Notes: a model not told the origin generated them from the letters alone. A DNA stretch of 64,000 nt from Paludibacteraceae bacterium (GCA_024400115.1 JAKSNF010000001.1:62001-126000), one strand, 5' to 3'. Shown: positions 7,207 through 15,652, counted from the stretch's first letter. Numbers and translations are program-made.

Positions 7207-8213
7207 TTGTCTTGTATTTGTACCTTAGCCCCACGGCTGAGTTTTTGATAACCATCTACAACTACGACATCCCCTCGATTCAGTCCGGCAGTCACAATCA
7301 CTCCTTGCGAAGTGAACATACCCGTCTCAATCAGGCGACGCTCAGCGAGCCCCTCCGTAACGACCCAAACGGACTTGCCGTCTTTATGCGTTTGGACACA
7401 CTCGGCAGGCAAAACGATTCCGCACTGACGGTCGCCCATGAGTTGTACCTTAGCCACCATGTCGGGCAGTAGTTGAGAACCTTGGGAGAGAACATTCAGT
7501 TTAACATCATACGTGTGCGCCGGAGAAGAGGAAGTCAGTTCTTTCTCTATCACAACCCCCTCGCACGTGAGGTCAATAGCCGGAATAAAGACGACTCCCT
7601 TATCTTTCGTCTGAATACGGCTTATCTGCTTCTCCGGAACGGGTATAACAACCACTAATTGCCTATTATCCACCACCTCTACAGCCGGTTGCGCCGGCAA
7701 GAGCACTTGTCCGTTATGGGCATAAACAGCACTCACTACCCCATCGCCGGAAGCGCGAAGCGTGGTGTTCTCCAGTTCTTGCTGCGCTACATCAACGAGC
7801 GATTGCGCTTGCTTGAGTTTGGTTTCTATCTCCACCACTTTGACTTCGGGCACGCCGCCCTTGCTATACACTTTCTGGACACGTTCGTACCCGTCTTGCA
7901 CTTGTTGGAGAGCGGCTTTGGCAGTCGCTAAAGCATTAACTTGCTGCGTATCGTCCACCTTAAGAAGGGCTTGTCCTTGGGTCACCGATTGCCCTGTTTG
8001 GCAATAAACAGCCGTTACGCGTCCTCCAAGAGAGAAACTGAGCAACGTTGATTGGCTCGCCTCTACGTGTCCCACATACGTGTGCGTATTAACAGACTCA
8101 GTGGTATCTATCGTAAGGACACGAACGGGAATAGCACTCGTCTCTTGTTGGGTTTGTGATTGACAAGCCATCAGGCACAAACCAACACAACCTATAATAA
8201 AAAGCTTTTTCAT
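7203..8213 (-). CDS. acrA: RND efflux periplasmic adaptor lipoprotein
   Basis: Membrane-fusion (HlyD/AcrA-type) subunit linking AcrB to TolC. A lipoprotein signal ends in LMAC with Cys17 as the lipidation site. The order that follows is barrel-sandwich half, a short coiled-coil hairpin (about residues 95-150), the second lipoyl half and a beta-barrel. The length of 336 residues is typical. The start codon overlaps the stop of the upstream lipoprotein gene by one base (TAATG) and its own end overlaps acrB by 4 bp, so translation is probably coupled. Confidence 0.93.
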   Translation of the reverse strand: MKKLFIIGCVGLCLMACQSQTQQETSAIPVRVLTIDTTESVNTHTYVGHVEASQSTLLSFSLGGRVTAVYCQTGQSVTQGQALLKVDDTQQVNALATAKAALQQVQDGYERVQKVYSKGGVPEVKVVEIETKLKQAQSLVDVAQQELENTTLRASGDGVVSAVYAHNGQVLLPAQPAVEVVDNRQLVVVIPVPEKQISRIQTKDKGVVFIPAIDLTCEGVVIEKELTSSSPAHTYDVKLNVLSQGSQLLPDMVAKVQLMGDRQCGIVLPAECVQTHKDGKSVWVVTEGLAERRLIETGMFTSQGVIVTAGLNRGDVVVVDGYQKLSRGAKVQIQDK

Positions 8214-8689
8214 TAGTTATTCTTTTTAGCTATAGATTGAACATGAGCTTTGAGAACGCGGACGGAATCGTCTATAACAATAGTAGTGTCCTTCAAAACG
8301 ACACGAATAGTATCTCGGTTCTCTCCGTAATATTGATAATCAAAAACGATAGCATTATCGTAGAGTGTGGCGGAACCACTAATGGTTGTAGGGTAATCGC
8401 GCGAGCCTATATTTATTACGCGCGTGTAAGGAGCAAAAACGAGGTTCTTTTGCTCTATCTTACCCTTCGTTTGATAAGCAGGCCCGCCTAACTCGTTCAT
8501 AAGGAGCAGGACGCTGTCCTCATTATGTAAGTTAATAATTTCTAACTGTCCCACCTCTACCGGGAGGTTAAGAGAACTCTCCAAAACGGAGGTCTTATAC
8601 GAATAAGAACCAAGGGCTGTTTGCAAATCGCTTTTACAACCACTCAACAAGAAAAGGAGACAAATTGCTCCGAATACAATCTTTTTCAT
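8213..8689 (-). CDS. Lipoprotein of unknown function, first gene of efflux operon
   Basis: A 158-residue protein with a clear lipoprotein signal (LLSGC, Cys18). The mature part is beta-rich with alternating hydrophobic residues. I do not recognise a family. It lies first in the acrAB-tolC operon, so it may be an accessory of the pump or an envelope-stress product. The promoter about 30 bp upstream would drive the whole operon. Confidence 0.8.
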   Translation of the reverse strand: MKKIVFGAICLLFLLSGCKSDLQTALGSYSYKTSVLESSLNLPVEVGQLEIINLHNEDSVLLLMNELGGPAYQTKGKIEQKNLVFAPYTRVINIGSRDYPTTISGSATLYDNAIVFDYQYYGENRDTIRVVLKDTTIVIDDSVRVLKAHVQSIAKKNN

Positions 8690-8714
8690 ACTGAATCATT
8701 TTTAATTGCGAGTG

Positions 8715-8722
8715 CAAAATTA
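8715..8722 (-). promoter_or_regulatory. -7 element of efflux operon promoter
   Basis: On the minus strand the sequence reads TAATTTTG followed by CAC, matching the Bacteroidota -7 element. No clear -33 TTTG lies at the usual distance, which would fit a promoter that needs an activator such as the divergent AraC protein. Confidence 0.6.
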
Positions 8723-8841
8723 CTACTTTTTTTTTATATAGCGGTGGACTTTTTCTCCACAAAAATATGCTTTTTTTCCTTAAATAGCTTTTTTTACCAT
8801 AAAAAACGAACTTTTGTATATGATATTTGAGAAATTTGTTG

Positions 8842-8849
8842 TATCTTTG
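8842..8849 (+). promoter_or_regulatory. -7 element of araC-type gene promoter
   Basis: TATCTTTG about 24 bp before the ATG of the AraC-family gene fits the -7 consensus. The divergent space (8690-8872) therefore holds back-to-back promoters. Confidence 0.65.
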
Positions 8850-8872
8850 CACTCGAGTTTGACAGGTAGGCT

Positions 8873-9712
8873 ATGATTTATAAGAATGAACTCTTTCTTT
8901 TGACGGATAATATCGACGAGATTTCCGCACAAGTGACATCCAACAGTAAAGCGTTGGCTATTCTCTATTGCAAACAAGGGAAATTGCAACTCTCATGGAA
9001 TAAACGGCAATTAGAAATGGGTCCCAACGACTTACTGATTTGCATGCCTCATTCACTGATTAACCATTATCTCCGTTCCGGCGATTTTCAGGGTGGAGTA
9101 CTGTGTATCTCCGAGCATCTGTTTGACGAGTTGATGTTGGACTGCTTCCGCGTGGAAGAGCATTGGTGGGAGAAATATAGTTATGTTCAATCTACTCCTA
9201 TTCACCATTTGGAAGAACGACACACTCGCCTCATAGATACCTATTGGCAATTGCTCGTTCAGTTACTCAATGATGAGAATACAGCATACCATAAGCAAGT
9301 GATGCGCACCATTGCGCAAGTAGCTGTTTATGAGTGTTTGTCCTATTTGGAAGATCATATATCGGTTTCTTCCGCAGAACAACTAAAGGGCAAAGCCAAC
9401 GTCTTCCGTCGGTTTATTAACCTTGTTCGCGAACAAGGCGCTATTCATCGTGACGTACAGTGGTATGCAAACCAATTGGCCATCACGCCCAAATACCTAT
9501 CCCTCATTTGCAAGCAAGAGAGTGGTCATACAGCTTTGGAAATCATTCATAAGGTGACCAATGACGAGATACTGCGGCTATTAGAAGATTCATCCTTAAC
9601 AGTTAAGGAGATTGCTTTTCGTCTTAATTTCTCGGACTTATCCCAATTTTGCCGTTATATTCGCACACAATGGGGCAAGACAACAACACAGATTCGACAA
9701 GAACTACTATAA
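8873..9712 (+). CDS. AraC-family transcriptional regulator
   Basis: A DNA-binding regulator of 279 residues with an N-terminal cupin-like sensing domain (about 1-150) and a C-terminal AraC double helix-turn-helix (about 180-279). The helix-turn-helix region includes HRDVQWYANQLAITPKYLS and the second-helix pattern LTVKEIAFRLNFSDLSQFCR. It is transcribed divergently from the lipoprotein-acrAB-tolC operon, so control of that pump is the natural inference. The ligand is unknown. thiD follows 5 bp after its stop and may be co-transcribed. Confidence 0.9.
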   Translation: MIYKNELFLLTDNIDEISAQVTSNSKALAILYCKQGKLQLSWNKRQLEMGPNDLLICMPHSLINHYLRSGDFQGGVLCISEHLFDELMLDCFRVEEHWWEKYSYVQSTPIHHLEERHTRLIDTYWQLLVQLLNDENTAYHKQVMRTIAQVAVYECLSYLEDHISVSSAEQLKGKANVFRRFINLVREQGAIHRDVQWYANQLAITPKYLSLICKQESGHTALEIIHKVTNDEILRLLEDSSLTVKEIAFRLNFSDLSQFCRYIRTQWGKTTTQIRQELL

Positions 9713-9717
9713 AAACA

Positions 9718-10593
9718 ATGACTAGATTTAAAGTATTAACCATAGCCGGTTCCGACTCGGGCGGAGGAGCCGGAATACAAGCAGACATCAAGGCCATCTC
9801 TGCCCTCGGTTGCTATGCCGCCTCTGCTATCACTGCCGTTACGGTGCAAAACACCCTCGGCGTACAAGCCGTTCATCCCGTTCCCGCAGACATCGTCAGC
9901 GGACAGATAACTGCCGTACTTGACGACATCGGTGCCGACGCCATTAAGATTGGCATGCTCTTTAATGCCGACATCATCCATACAGTAGCGCAAACTCTAC
10001 ACTCTAAACTATTAAACCAGACGGCTACTCTCAACTCTCAACTCTCAACTTTAAACTATACGACCCCTGTCGTATTAGACCCCGTCATGGTCTCCACTTC
10101 GGGACATAAACTCATGAACGAGGACGCAATAGAGACCCTAACGACCAAGCTCATTCCCCTCGCCACTCTTATCACCCCCAACCTACCCGAAGCCGAAGTG
10201 CTGTTAGGCGAAAAGATTACAGACCTTACCTCCGCAGCCCAAAAATTGGCAGAGAAATATAAGGTTTCCGTCCTACTCAAAGCCGGACACCTCATACCCT
10301 ATCCCCCTACCCCTTTACACCCATACACCCAACTCCAATTGACGGATATACTATACGATTATAAGGAAAAACGCACGCACACCTACCCACACTCACGCGT
10401 AGAAACGAAGAACACCCATGGGACAGGTTGTACCCTGTCATCCGCTATCGCTTCAGAACTGGCAAAAGGTCTTCCTTTAAGCGACGCCATAGGTGCTGCG
10501 ATACAGTATTTGGGAGACGCCCTCTTATCTGCCAAAAATGACGTTTTAGGGCACGGATTTGGTCCGGTTGACCACTTTTTTGCACAAAAATAA
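9718..10593 (+). CDS. thiD: Hydroxymethylpyrimidine/phosphomethylpyrimidine kinase
   Basis: ThiD phosphorylates HMP and HMP-phosphate for thiamine synthesis. The ribokinase-fold signature GSDSGGGAGIQAD starts at residue 11, and GTGCTLSSAIAS, with the catalytic Cys/Gly-rich anion hole, lies near the C terminus. The ATG at 9718 fits the family start; upstream in-frame ATGs fall inside the araC-type gene. Two stretches break family homology and are made of tandem repeats: one of 7 bp (9994-10061) and one of about 8 bp (10294-10325). They add Ser/Thr/Leu-rich and Pro/Tyr-rich loops. The first repeat shares a 27-bp core with the spacer after holB. Confidence 0.92.
   Translation: MTRFKVLTIAGSDSGGGAGIQADIKAISALGCYAASAITAVTVQNTLGVQAVHPVPADIVSGQITAVLDDIGADAIKIGMLFNADIIHTVAQTLHSKLLNQTATLNSQLSTLNYTTPVVLDPVMVSTSGHKLMNEDAIETLTTKLIPLATLITPNLPEAEVLLGEKITDLTSAAQKLAEKYKVSVLLKAGHLIPYPPTPLHPYTQLQLTDILYDYKEKRTHTYPHSRVETKNTHGTGCTLSSAIASELAKGLPLSDAIGAAIQYLGDALLSAKNDVLGHGFGPVDHFFAQK
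9994..10061. repeat. 7-bp array with unique core inserted in thiD
   Basis: ACTCTAC/ACTCTAA words, then a non-repeated core (AGACGGCTACTCT), then three ACTCTCA words and ACTTTAA. Bases 10005-10031 match the reverse complement of 19367-19393 with 25 of 27 identities. Confidence 0.9.
10294..10325. repeat. About 8-bp Pro-coding array inside thiD
   Basis: Words ATCCCCCT, ACCCCTTT, ACACCCAT and ACACCCAA follow each other at 8-bp steps. They encode a Pro/Tyr-rich loop. Confidence 0.7.
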
Positions 10594-10621
10594 GTAAAAA
10601 ATGCATTTTTTTGCAAAAAAA

Positions 10622-10653
10622 TTTGGTCAATTCAAATAAATTCCTTACCTTTG
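10622..10653 (+). promoter_or_regulatory. Promoter for tRNA-Glu and rpsT
   Basis: TTTG (10622-10625), a 20-bp spacer and TACCTTTG (10646-10653). Transcription should start near 10660, 120 bp before the tRNA. Confidence 0.85.
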
Positions 10654-10682
10654 CACGCTTTTTTAACCGAAAGCCCCCAAAT

Positions 10683-10720
10683 GGGGTCCCCGAAAAGCCT
10701 GTTTTTTGGGGAGAGGAGGA
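10683..10720. repeat. GGGGT-hairpin-AGAG element, copy 1
   Basis: GGGGT is followed by a 9-bp hairpin (CCCCGAAAA pairing with TTTTTGGGG) and then AGAGGAGG. A second copy at 48826-48867 keeps the flanks and the stem but has different stem bases. Confidence 0.75.
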
Positions 10721-10735
10721 ATCGCCGCCACCCCC

Positions 10736-10757
10736 TATCATCGCGGAACGATGATAT
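10736..10757. other. Short hairpin upstream of tRNA-Glu
   Basis: ATCATCG and CGATGAT pair around a CGGAA loop. It has no T tract. It may mark processing of the leader or be part of the same element family. Confidence 0.4.
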
Positions 10758-10779
10758 CGTGGCAAGCGGATTCCGACGA

Positions 10780-10851
10780 GGCGGATTCGTATATCGGTTA
10801 GTACGTCAGATTTTCATTCTAAAAAGAGCAGTTCGACTCTGCTATCCGCTA
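10780..10851 (+). tRNA. tRNA-Glu (anticodon TTC)
   Basis: I folded this by eye. Acceptor GGCGGAT pairs with ATCCGCT (one G-T). The D stem is GTAT/GTAC with a loop containing GG. The anticodon stem is TCAGA/TCTAA with one mismatch; the loop TTTTCAT carries TTC at 10813-10815. The variable region has 4 nt, and the T arm is a perfect AGCAG/CTGCT with loop TTCGACT. The discriminator is A10851, and CCA is not encoded. It lies 54 bp before rpsT and probably shares its transcript. Confidence 0.9.
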
Positions 10852-10905
10852 CATACCGACCTTCCTCAAAGGTAACAGATTGTTTAATTTTTAATTGAAT
10901 TTGAG

Positions 10906-11160
10906 ATGGCTAATCATCAATCTTCATTAAAACGAATTCGCCAAACGGCAGTCCGCAAGGCTCGCAACCATTACTACGCTTTAACAACGCGTAATGCTGT
11001 TCGCAAACTGCGTGCTACGACCGAGAAAGCTGAGGCTAATGCCCAACTCCCGAAGGTAACCTCTTTGTTAGATAAACTTGCTAAACGCAACATTATCCAC
11101 CGTAACAAAGCTGCTAACCTGAAGTCTAAATTGGCTATTTACGTTAACAAACTTGCGTAA
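10906..11160 (+). CDS. rpsT: 30S ribosomal protein S20
   Basis: bS20 binds 16S rRNA during small-subunit assembly. The 84-residue protein begins [14 protein letters not shown] and is a Lys/Arg/Ala-rich three-helix bundle of the normal size. It sits behind tRNA-Glu on a leader of about 245 nt. Its last codons overlap a possible TTG start of the next gene. Confidence 0.97.
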   Translation: MANHQSSLKRIRQTAVRKARNHYYALTTRNAVRKLRATTEKAEANAQLPKVTSLLDKLAKRNIIHRNKAANLKSKLAIYVNKLA

Positions 11161-11737
11161 TGTGATTCGAACATCGGTAAAGGGCTACCTATTGGTGGCC
11201 CTTTTTGTCATTTTTGATTGTGACATGTCTTTCGCGCAGGCGCAAGCGCACACAGATGATACTACTTATGTGGCATTCCTGCACGATATATGGGTATATG
11301 CCCCAATGCAATTCAAAAATAAGCGGCAAGAGAACTTCTATTGGCGGACGGTGAGAGATGTAAAGAAATGCCTTCCCTACGCTAAGATGATAACGGCTGA
11401 CATGGCCTATGCCGATGCCGAAATGGCGAAAATAACTACCGAAAAAGAGCGCAAGAAATGGTGGCGACAGTTTGAGCGAAAACTGTTTAAGAAATACGAG
11501 AAAGACTTTCGTGGCATGTATGCCTCGCAAGGACGAATGCTCATGAAACTACTGGACCGCGAAAGCGAACAAACCAGTTACGAACTCATTTTGAAATACA
11601 AAAACAAGGCAACGGCGAACTTTTGGCAATTCATTGCAAAACTCTTTAAGAACGACCTCAAAGAGGATTATGACGGAACAGACAAAGACCGCATCATCGA
11701 ACGTGTCATCAACCTCGTCGAAGCCGGACAACTATAA
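11153..11737 (+). CDS. DUF4294 family protein, probably exported
   Basis: Belongs to the Bacteroidota family DUF4294, judged by the core pattern [16 protein letters not shown], then [22 protein letters not shown] and the closing [22 protein letters not shown] signal peptide covers about residues 1-30 (ends near SFAQA). The function is unknown; the protein is mostly helical and highly charged. The start is either TTG 11153, overlapping rpsT by 8 bp, or GTG 11162, two bases after the rpsT stop. Either keeps the signal peptide. Co-transcription with rpsT is likely. Confidence 0.85.
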   Translation: MRNVIRTSVKGYLLVALFVIFDCDMSFAQAQAHTDDTTYVAFLHDIWVYAPMQFKNKRQENFYWRTVRDVKKCLPYAKMITADMAYADAEMAKITTEKERKKWWRQFERKLFKKYEKDFRGMYASQGRMLMKLLDRESEQTSYELILKYKNKATANFWQFIAKLFKNDLKEDYDGTDKDRIIERVINLVEAGQL

Positions 11738-11757
11738 ACTTTACACTTTAAACTAAA
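11737..11757. repeat. 7-bp words between DUF4294 gene and malQ
   Basis: AAACTTT, ACACTTT and AAACTAA follow each other at 7-bp steps in the short gap before malQ. Confidence 0.6.
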
Positions 11758-11763
11758 ATACGT

Positions 11764-14343
11764 ATGGATCTGACATTCCAAATCAACTACCGCACAGAGT
11801 ATGGGCAAACACTCTGTATCATTGAAACCAAACCGTCCATCTTAGGCTGGACCGAACAAAACCCTCTGGAACTGCACTGTCAAGGACAGGACTTCTGGAC
11901 GGCTACTATTCCTGTAAGCGACTTTGCCGGAACGGTGGAATACAAATACGCTATTCGCGTAGAAAACGGTTATATCTACGAAGCCGGTGAACCGCGCATT
12001 ATCACCCTCAAGGCGACCGATAAGAAACTTATCATTCGTGACTTCTGGCAAGCCGTTGATTATGAGAAATCGTTCTACACCACCGCATTCCTTAAGTCTC
12101 TTTTCCACCGTGCCCATGCCGTTGCCGCTAAGGCTCCTAAAGGCAATGTCCGCTTCAGCATCGACCTGCCGCAGATACTGCCCTCGCAAGGTGTGGCGAT
12201 TATCGGTAATGTGCCCGAATTAGGCAACTGGAATCCCGAGAACAAACTGGTTCTTGCTGATGGTGAGTTCCCCATTTGGAAAGGCGACATAGATGTTAAA
12301 AACGCCACCTGCATTGAGTATAAATACTGCATCTTCGACCTTCATTCGGGTCAGATAGTGGACCTCGAGTGGGGCGAGAACCGCCAGATATGGGGTATTC
12401 AGAAGGGCGTTAAGATCATGCAGAACGACCGCGGATTCCGTCGTACCCAACCTCGTTTCAAAGGAGCCGGTGTGGCTATCCCCGTCTTCTCGCTCCGTAC
12501 CAACGATGGATTCGGTATCGGTGAGTTCCTCGACCTCAAGAAAATGGCAGACTGGGCAGCCCTCACGGGACAGAAGATGATTCAGACCCTGCCTATCAAC
12601 GACACCACCCTCACCCACACCAACAGGGACTCGTATCCCTATAACGCTGTGAGCGTGTTCGCGTTGCACCCCATCTATATCAACATCCCTCGTATGGGAC
12701 GTTTGACACCTGCTCAAAAGAAGAAATACGAGGCTACCAAAGAGGAGTTCAATAAGAAGACCATCTCCGATTATCAGTGCGTCTATGACGAGAAGATGAA
12801 GTACTTCAAGGCACTATTCAAGACCGAAGCCGAGGCTTTATTCAGCAGCAAGGAGTACAAAGACTTCTTTAAGAAAAACGAGGATTGGCTCATACCTTAT
12901 GCTGCTTTCCTTGCTAAACGCGATAAACAGAAGAAAGAACTCTATTACTTCCTCCAGTTCCACGCAGACCTCCAACTGAGCGAAGCGGTCGCTTATGCTC
13001 ACTCAATAGGCGTTGCCATGAAGGGCGATATACCTATTGGCATCTCGCCCGACTCGGTGGATGCTTATATCCATCCCGAACTCTTCAACCTTAACGCCTC
13101 TGCCGGTGCTCCGCCTGATGACTTTGACGCACGCGGTCAGAACTGGGGTTTCCCGACTTATAACTGGGATGAGATGGGCAAGGATAACTACTTGTGGTGG
13201 CGCCGCCGCTTCCAGAAGATGCAAGACTATTTCGACGCTTACCGTATCGACCATATACTCGGTTTCTTCCGTATTTGGCAAATGCGCAAGAGCGATGTTT
13301 GGGGACTGTGCGGACACTTCTCACCCGCTATGCCTTATTCGTTCCAAGACCTTTGGAACATGGGCGTTTGCCTTGACGAAGACCGCATGACCAAACCTTA
13401 TATCCGCTCTAATTTCTTAGGCGAAGTCTTTGGTTTTGATACCGAGTATGCCAAGGAACATTTCCTCAATACCAACGACGGTTATGTCTATTGGTTCAAA
13501 CCCGAGTTTGACACTCAAGTGAAGGTACAAACATACTTCGAGCAAGGCGAGGGAGCCAATCTGCCGGAAGGACAAAAACTGAACCTTCGTGACGGACTCT
13601 ATTACCTCCATTGCGAAGTGCTCTTTGTTCGTGACCAAGTGCATCCCGAACTCGTTCACCCGCGTATCTCAATGTATCAGTCGCACACCTTCAACGAACT
13701 ATACGATGACCAAAAACGCGTACTGATGGGTATCTATAACGACTATTTCTATAAGCGTCATACCGAGTTCTGGCGTCAAAGCGCGATGCGCAAACTGCCC
13801 ACACTCATTGGTGCCACCAAGATGCTCGTTTGCGGAGAAGACTTAGGTATGGTTCCCGCTTGCGTTCCGCAAGTGATGAGCGAGTTACAAATCCTCTCGC
13901 TCGAGATCCAACGCATGCCGAAAGACCCGACCGTGACCTTTGCTCACCCGGCAGACGCTCCCTATCTGAGTGTTTGTACGACCGGTACGCACGACACAAA
14001 CCCACTTCGCGCTTGGTGGGAAGAGGACCGTGCCAAGACGCAAAAGTTCTACAACGAACAGTTAGGTTGGTGGGGTGAGGCTCCGCAAGAGATGAGTCCC
14101 GAGATTGCCGAGGCGATTGTTAATCAGCATATGTACAGTCCCGCTATGTGGGTTATTCTGCCGCTGCAAGACTACTTGGCCATGGACGGCAATATCCGCA
14201 TTAAAAACCAACATGCCGACCGCATCAACCTGCCGTCTAACACGCGCCATTTCTGGAACTACCGTATGCACCTCACGCTTGAGGAACTGCTAACCAAGGA
14301 CGAGTTCAACAAGAAAGTGAAAGCCATGACGGGGGTGAGATAA
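11764..14343 (+). CDS. malQ: 4-alpha-glucanotransferase (GH77) with two N-terminal starch-binding domains
   Basis: Transfers glucan segments between malto-oligosaccharides in cytoplasmic maltodextrin or glycogen metabolism. The order is two CBM20-like domains (about 1-105 and 125-235), then a GH77 barrel. Catalytic residues are visible: nucleophile Asp496 in YRIDHILGFF, acid/base Glu692 in GEDLG, and the stabilising Asp744 in GTHD. The length of 859 residues matches the plant DPE2-like architecture that Bacteroidota share and is longer than E. coli MalQ. There is no signal peptide. The gene ends in front of a 7-bp repeat array. Confidence 0.93.
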   Translation: MDLTFQINYRTEYGQTLCIIETKPSILGWTEQNPLELHCQGQDFWTATIPVSDFAGTVEYKYAIRVENGYIYEAGEPRIITLKATDKKLIIRDFWQAVDYEKSFYTTAFLKSLFHRAHAVAAKAPKGNVRFSIDLPQILPSQGVAIIGNVPELGNWNPENKLVLADGEFPIWKGDIDVKNATCIEYKYCIFDLHSGQIVDLEWGENRQIWGIQKGVKIMQNDRGFRRTQPRFKGAGVAIPVFSLRTNDGFGIGEFLDLKKMADWAALTGQKMIQTLPINDTTLTHTNRDSYPYNAVSVFALHPIYINIPRMGRLTPAQKKKYEATKEEFNKKTISDYQCVYDEKMKYFKALFKTEAEALFSSKEYKDFFKKNEDWLIPYAAFLAKRDKQKKELYYFLQFHADLQLSEAVAYAHSIGVAMKGDIPIGISPDSVDAYIHPELFNLNASAGAPPDDFDARGQNWGFPTYNWDEMGKDNYLWWRRRFQKMQDYFDAYRIDHILGFFRIWQMRKSDVWGLCGHFSPAMPYSFQDLWNMGVCLDEDRMTKPYIRSNFLGEVFGFDTEYAKEHFLNTNDGYVYWFKPEFDTQVKVQTYFEQGEGANLPEGQKLNLRDGLYYLHCEVLFVRDQVHPELVHPRISMYQSHTFNELYDDQKRVLMGIYNDYFYKRHTEFWRQSAMRKLPTLIGATKMLVCGEDLGMVPACVPQVMSELQILSLEIQRMPKDPTVTFAHPADAPYLSVCTTGTHDTNPLRAWWEEDRAKTQKFYNEQLGWWGEAPQEMSPEIAEAIVNQHMYSPAMWVILPLQDYLAMDGNIRIKNQHADRINLPSNTRHFWNYRMHLTLEELLTKDEFNKKVKAMTGVR

Positions 14344-14392
14344 GGAATAAGGATAAAGGATAAAGGGCAAAGGATAAAGGACAAAGGATAAC
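14344..14392. repeat. 7-bp tandem array (GGATAAA), seven copies
   Basis: GGAATAA, GGATAAA twice, GGGCAAA, GGATAAA, GGACAAA, GGATAAC. The words are shared with the array in tolC at 4060-4122. The array begins directly after the malQ stop. Confidence 0.95.
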
Positions 14393-14411
14393 TAATTTTA
14401 TCAAAGAGAAC

Positions 14412-15287
14412 ATGAGAAAGACATTATTTGTAGTCATTATGCTGCTCAGCAGCATGATGTTCAGCAGTCTTAATGCGCAAGAGAGCGCACCGGAAAAGAC
14501 CATCAAACGTATTGTTACCATCGGACGTTTTACTAATGAAACTCAATATGGTAAAGGAGCATTCTATAACCGTGACAACGACCCGATGCGTAAGCAGTGT
14601 ATTGATCTGCTAACCACCAAATTAGCCGCTACCGGTAAGTTCATCTTGGTTGAGATGGAGGATGTGAGCACCGATAGTTTAGCCGGTTTGAACGGTATTC
14701 ACGCAGACTATGTTATCACCGGTTCGCTGACCCAATACGGTCGCAAGAACGAAGGACATGAGCGCGTCTTTACTTCCGAAAAAACACAAACCGTTGAAGC
14801 CGGTGTGAGCGTGAGAATGGTAGATGTTAGTTCGCGTTTGATTGTTTATGCCGATGAGGCAAAAGGTTTTGCTGAGACCACCACAAAAACGACCTTGGGT
14901 ATAGGTGGAACAGCCGGATTCGATGCTACTTTATCGGATAAAGCTATCTCGGCAGCAATGACTCAATTGGTAGAGAATATCGTTAATAAATGTATGGACA
15001 GACCTTGGCGAGGTTATGTAGTAGCCAAAGACGAAGACACGTATATCATCACCGGAGGTCAAGCACAAGGACTAACCCCGGGCGACCAACTGAAAGTCTA
15101 TCAAAAAGGCAAAACCATCAAGAACCCCCAATCGGGTATGATGGTAGAACTGCCCGGCAAACAGATAGGCGTTGTTACTCTGCTTTCTTCTACCGACGAC
15201 CTTCCAGAAAACCAACTCACCTTCTGTCAGTACGAAGGAACCGAGTTAGGAGAAGATTTAACCCAATATTATGTATCCGATAAATAA
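14412..15287 (+). CDS. CsgG/HfaB-family outer membrane secretion protein
   Basis: CsgG-type proteins form outer-membrane pores or peptidoglycan-linked scaffolds. This 291-residue protein has a signal peptide ending near SLNAQ, then the CsgG core. The core includes RKQCIDLLTTKLAATGKFILVE, HADYVITGSLTQYG and an amphipathic hairpin near ETTTKTTLGIGGTAGFD. There is no lipobox Cys, unlike E. coli CsgG. The C-terminal part (about 190-291) has an additional beta-domain. It heads a four-gene operon with three lipoproteins; the DUF4810 and DUF799 partners are the known companions of this subfamily in other phyla. Confidence 0.85.
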   Translation: MRKTLFVVIMLLSSMMFSSLNAQESAPEKTIKRIVTIGRFTNETQYGKGAFYNRDNDPMRKQCIDLLTTKLAATGKFILVEMEDVSTDSLAGLNGIHADYVITGSLTQYGRKNEGHERVFTSEKTQTVEAGVSVRMVDVSSRLIVYADEAKGFAETTTKTTLGIGGTAGFDATLSDKAISAAMTQLVENIVNKCMDRPWRGYVVAKDEDTYIITGGQAQGLTPGDQLKVYQKGKTIKNPQSGMMVELPGKQIGVVTLLSSTDDLPENQLTFCQYEGTELGEDLTQYYVSDK

Positions 15288-15295
15288 ACTGTATT

Positions 15296-15652
15296 ATGAA
15301 AAAGTCCATTATTTTCAGTGCCTTCATCTCTCTATTCTTGCTTAGTTCGTGCGGTGTAGGAACCTATTCGGTATCGAGCGGGGTAGATGATAAAGCGGCG
15401 ATATCCGTATCTGCTACTCAGAAAAAAATGCAAGTAGTGCTCGTTGTAGATGGTAAAAACTATAATCTCGAAGCCGTTTATCACCAAGACTTTAAGAAGA
15501 TGCGTGACATTAAGAAGACCGCTGCCAATACTATCTATGTGACTCCCGGTCAGCACCAAATTAAGGTATATAATGTGAACGACACCCATAGTCCTATCGT
15601 ATCTAAAACCATTATCCTCTCCGTTGGAGACCATCGTGTCATTGAGTTATGA
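15296..15652 (+). CDS. Small beta-rich lipoprotein of the CsgG operon
   Basis: 118 residues with a lipoprotein signal (LLSSC, Cys19). The mature part is beta-rich and carries a PG-turn motif (VTPGQHQIKVYN) like PEGA or transthyretin-like folds. No family was recognised. It starts 8 bp after the csgG-like gene, and its end overlaps the DUF4810 gene by 4 bp (ATGA). It is probably an accessory of the CsgG complex in the outer membrane. Confidence 0.75.
   Translation: MKKSIIFSAFISLFLLSSCGVGTYSVSSGVDDKAAISVSATQKKMQVVLVVDGKNYNLEAVYHQDFKKMRDIKKTAANTIYVTPGQHQIKVYNVNDTHSPIVSKTIILSVGDHRVIEL

Noticed and set aside
9649..9717. Longer N terminus for ThiD
   Set aside because: The extension overlaps the AraC-family gene, and family homology begins at MTRFKVLTIAGSDSGGG.
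8872..10593. Insertion sequence or transposase
   Set aside because: I looked through the window for transposase or integrase genes with terminal repeats and saw none; the repeats here are short tandem words without such genes.
10736..10757. Intrinsic terminator before tRNA-Glu
   Set aside because: The hairpin has no T tract and would cut the tRNA from its promoter.
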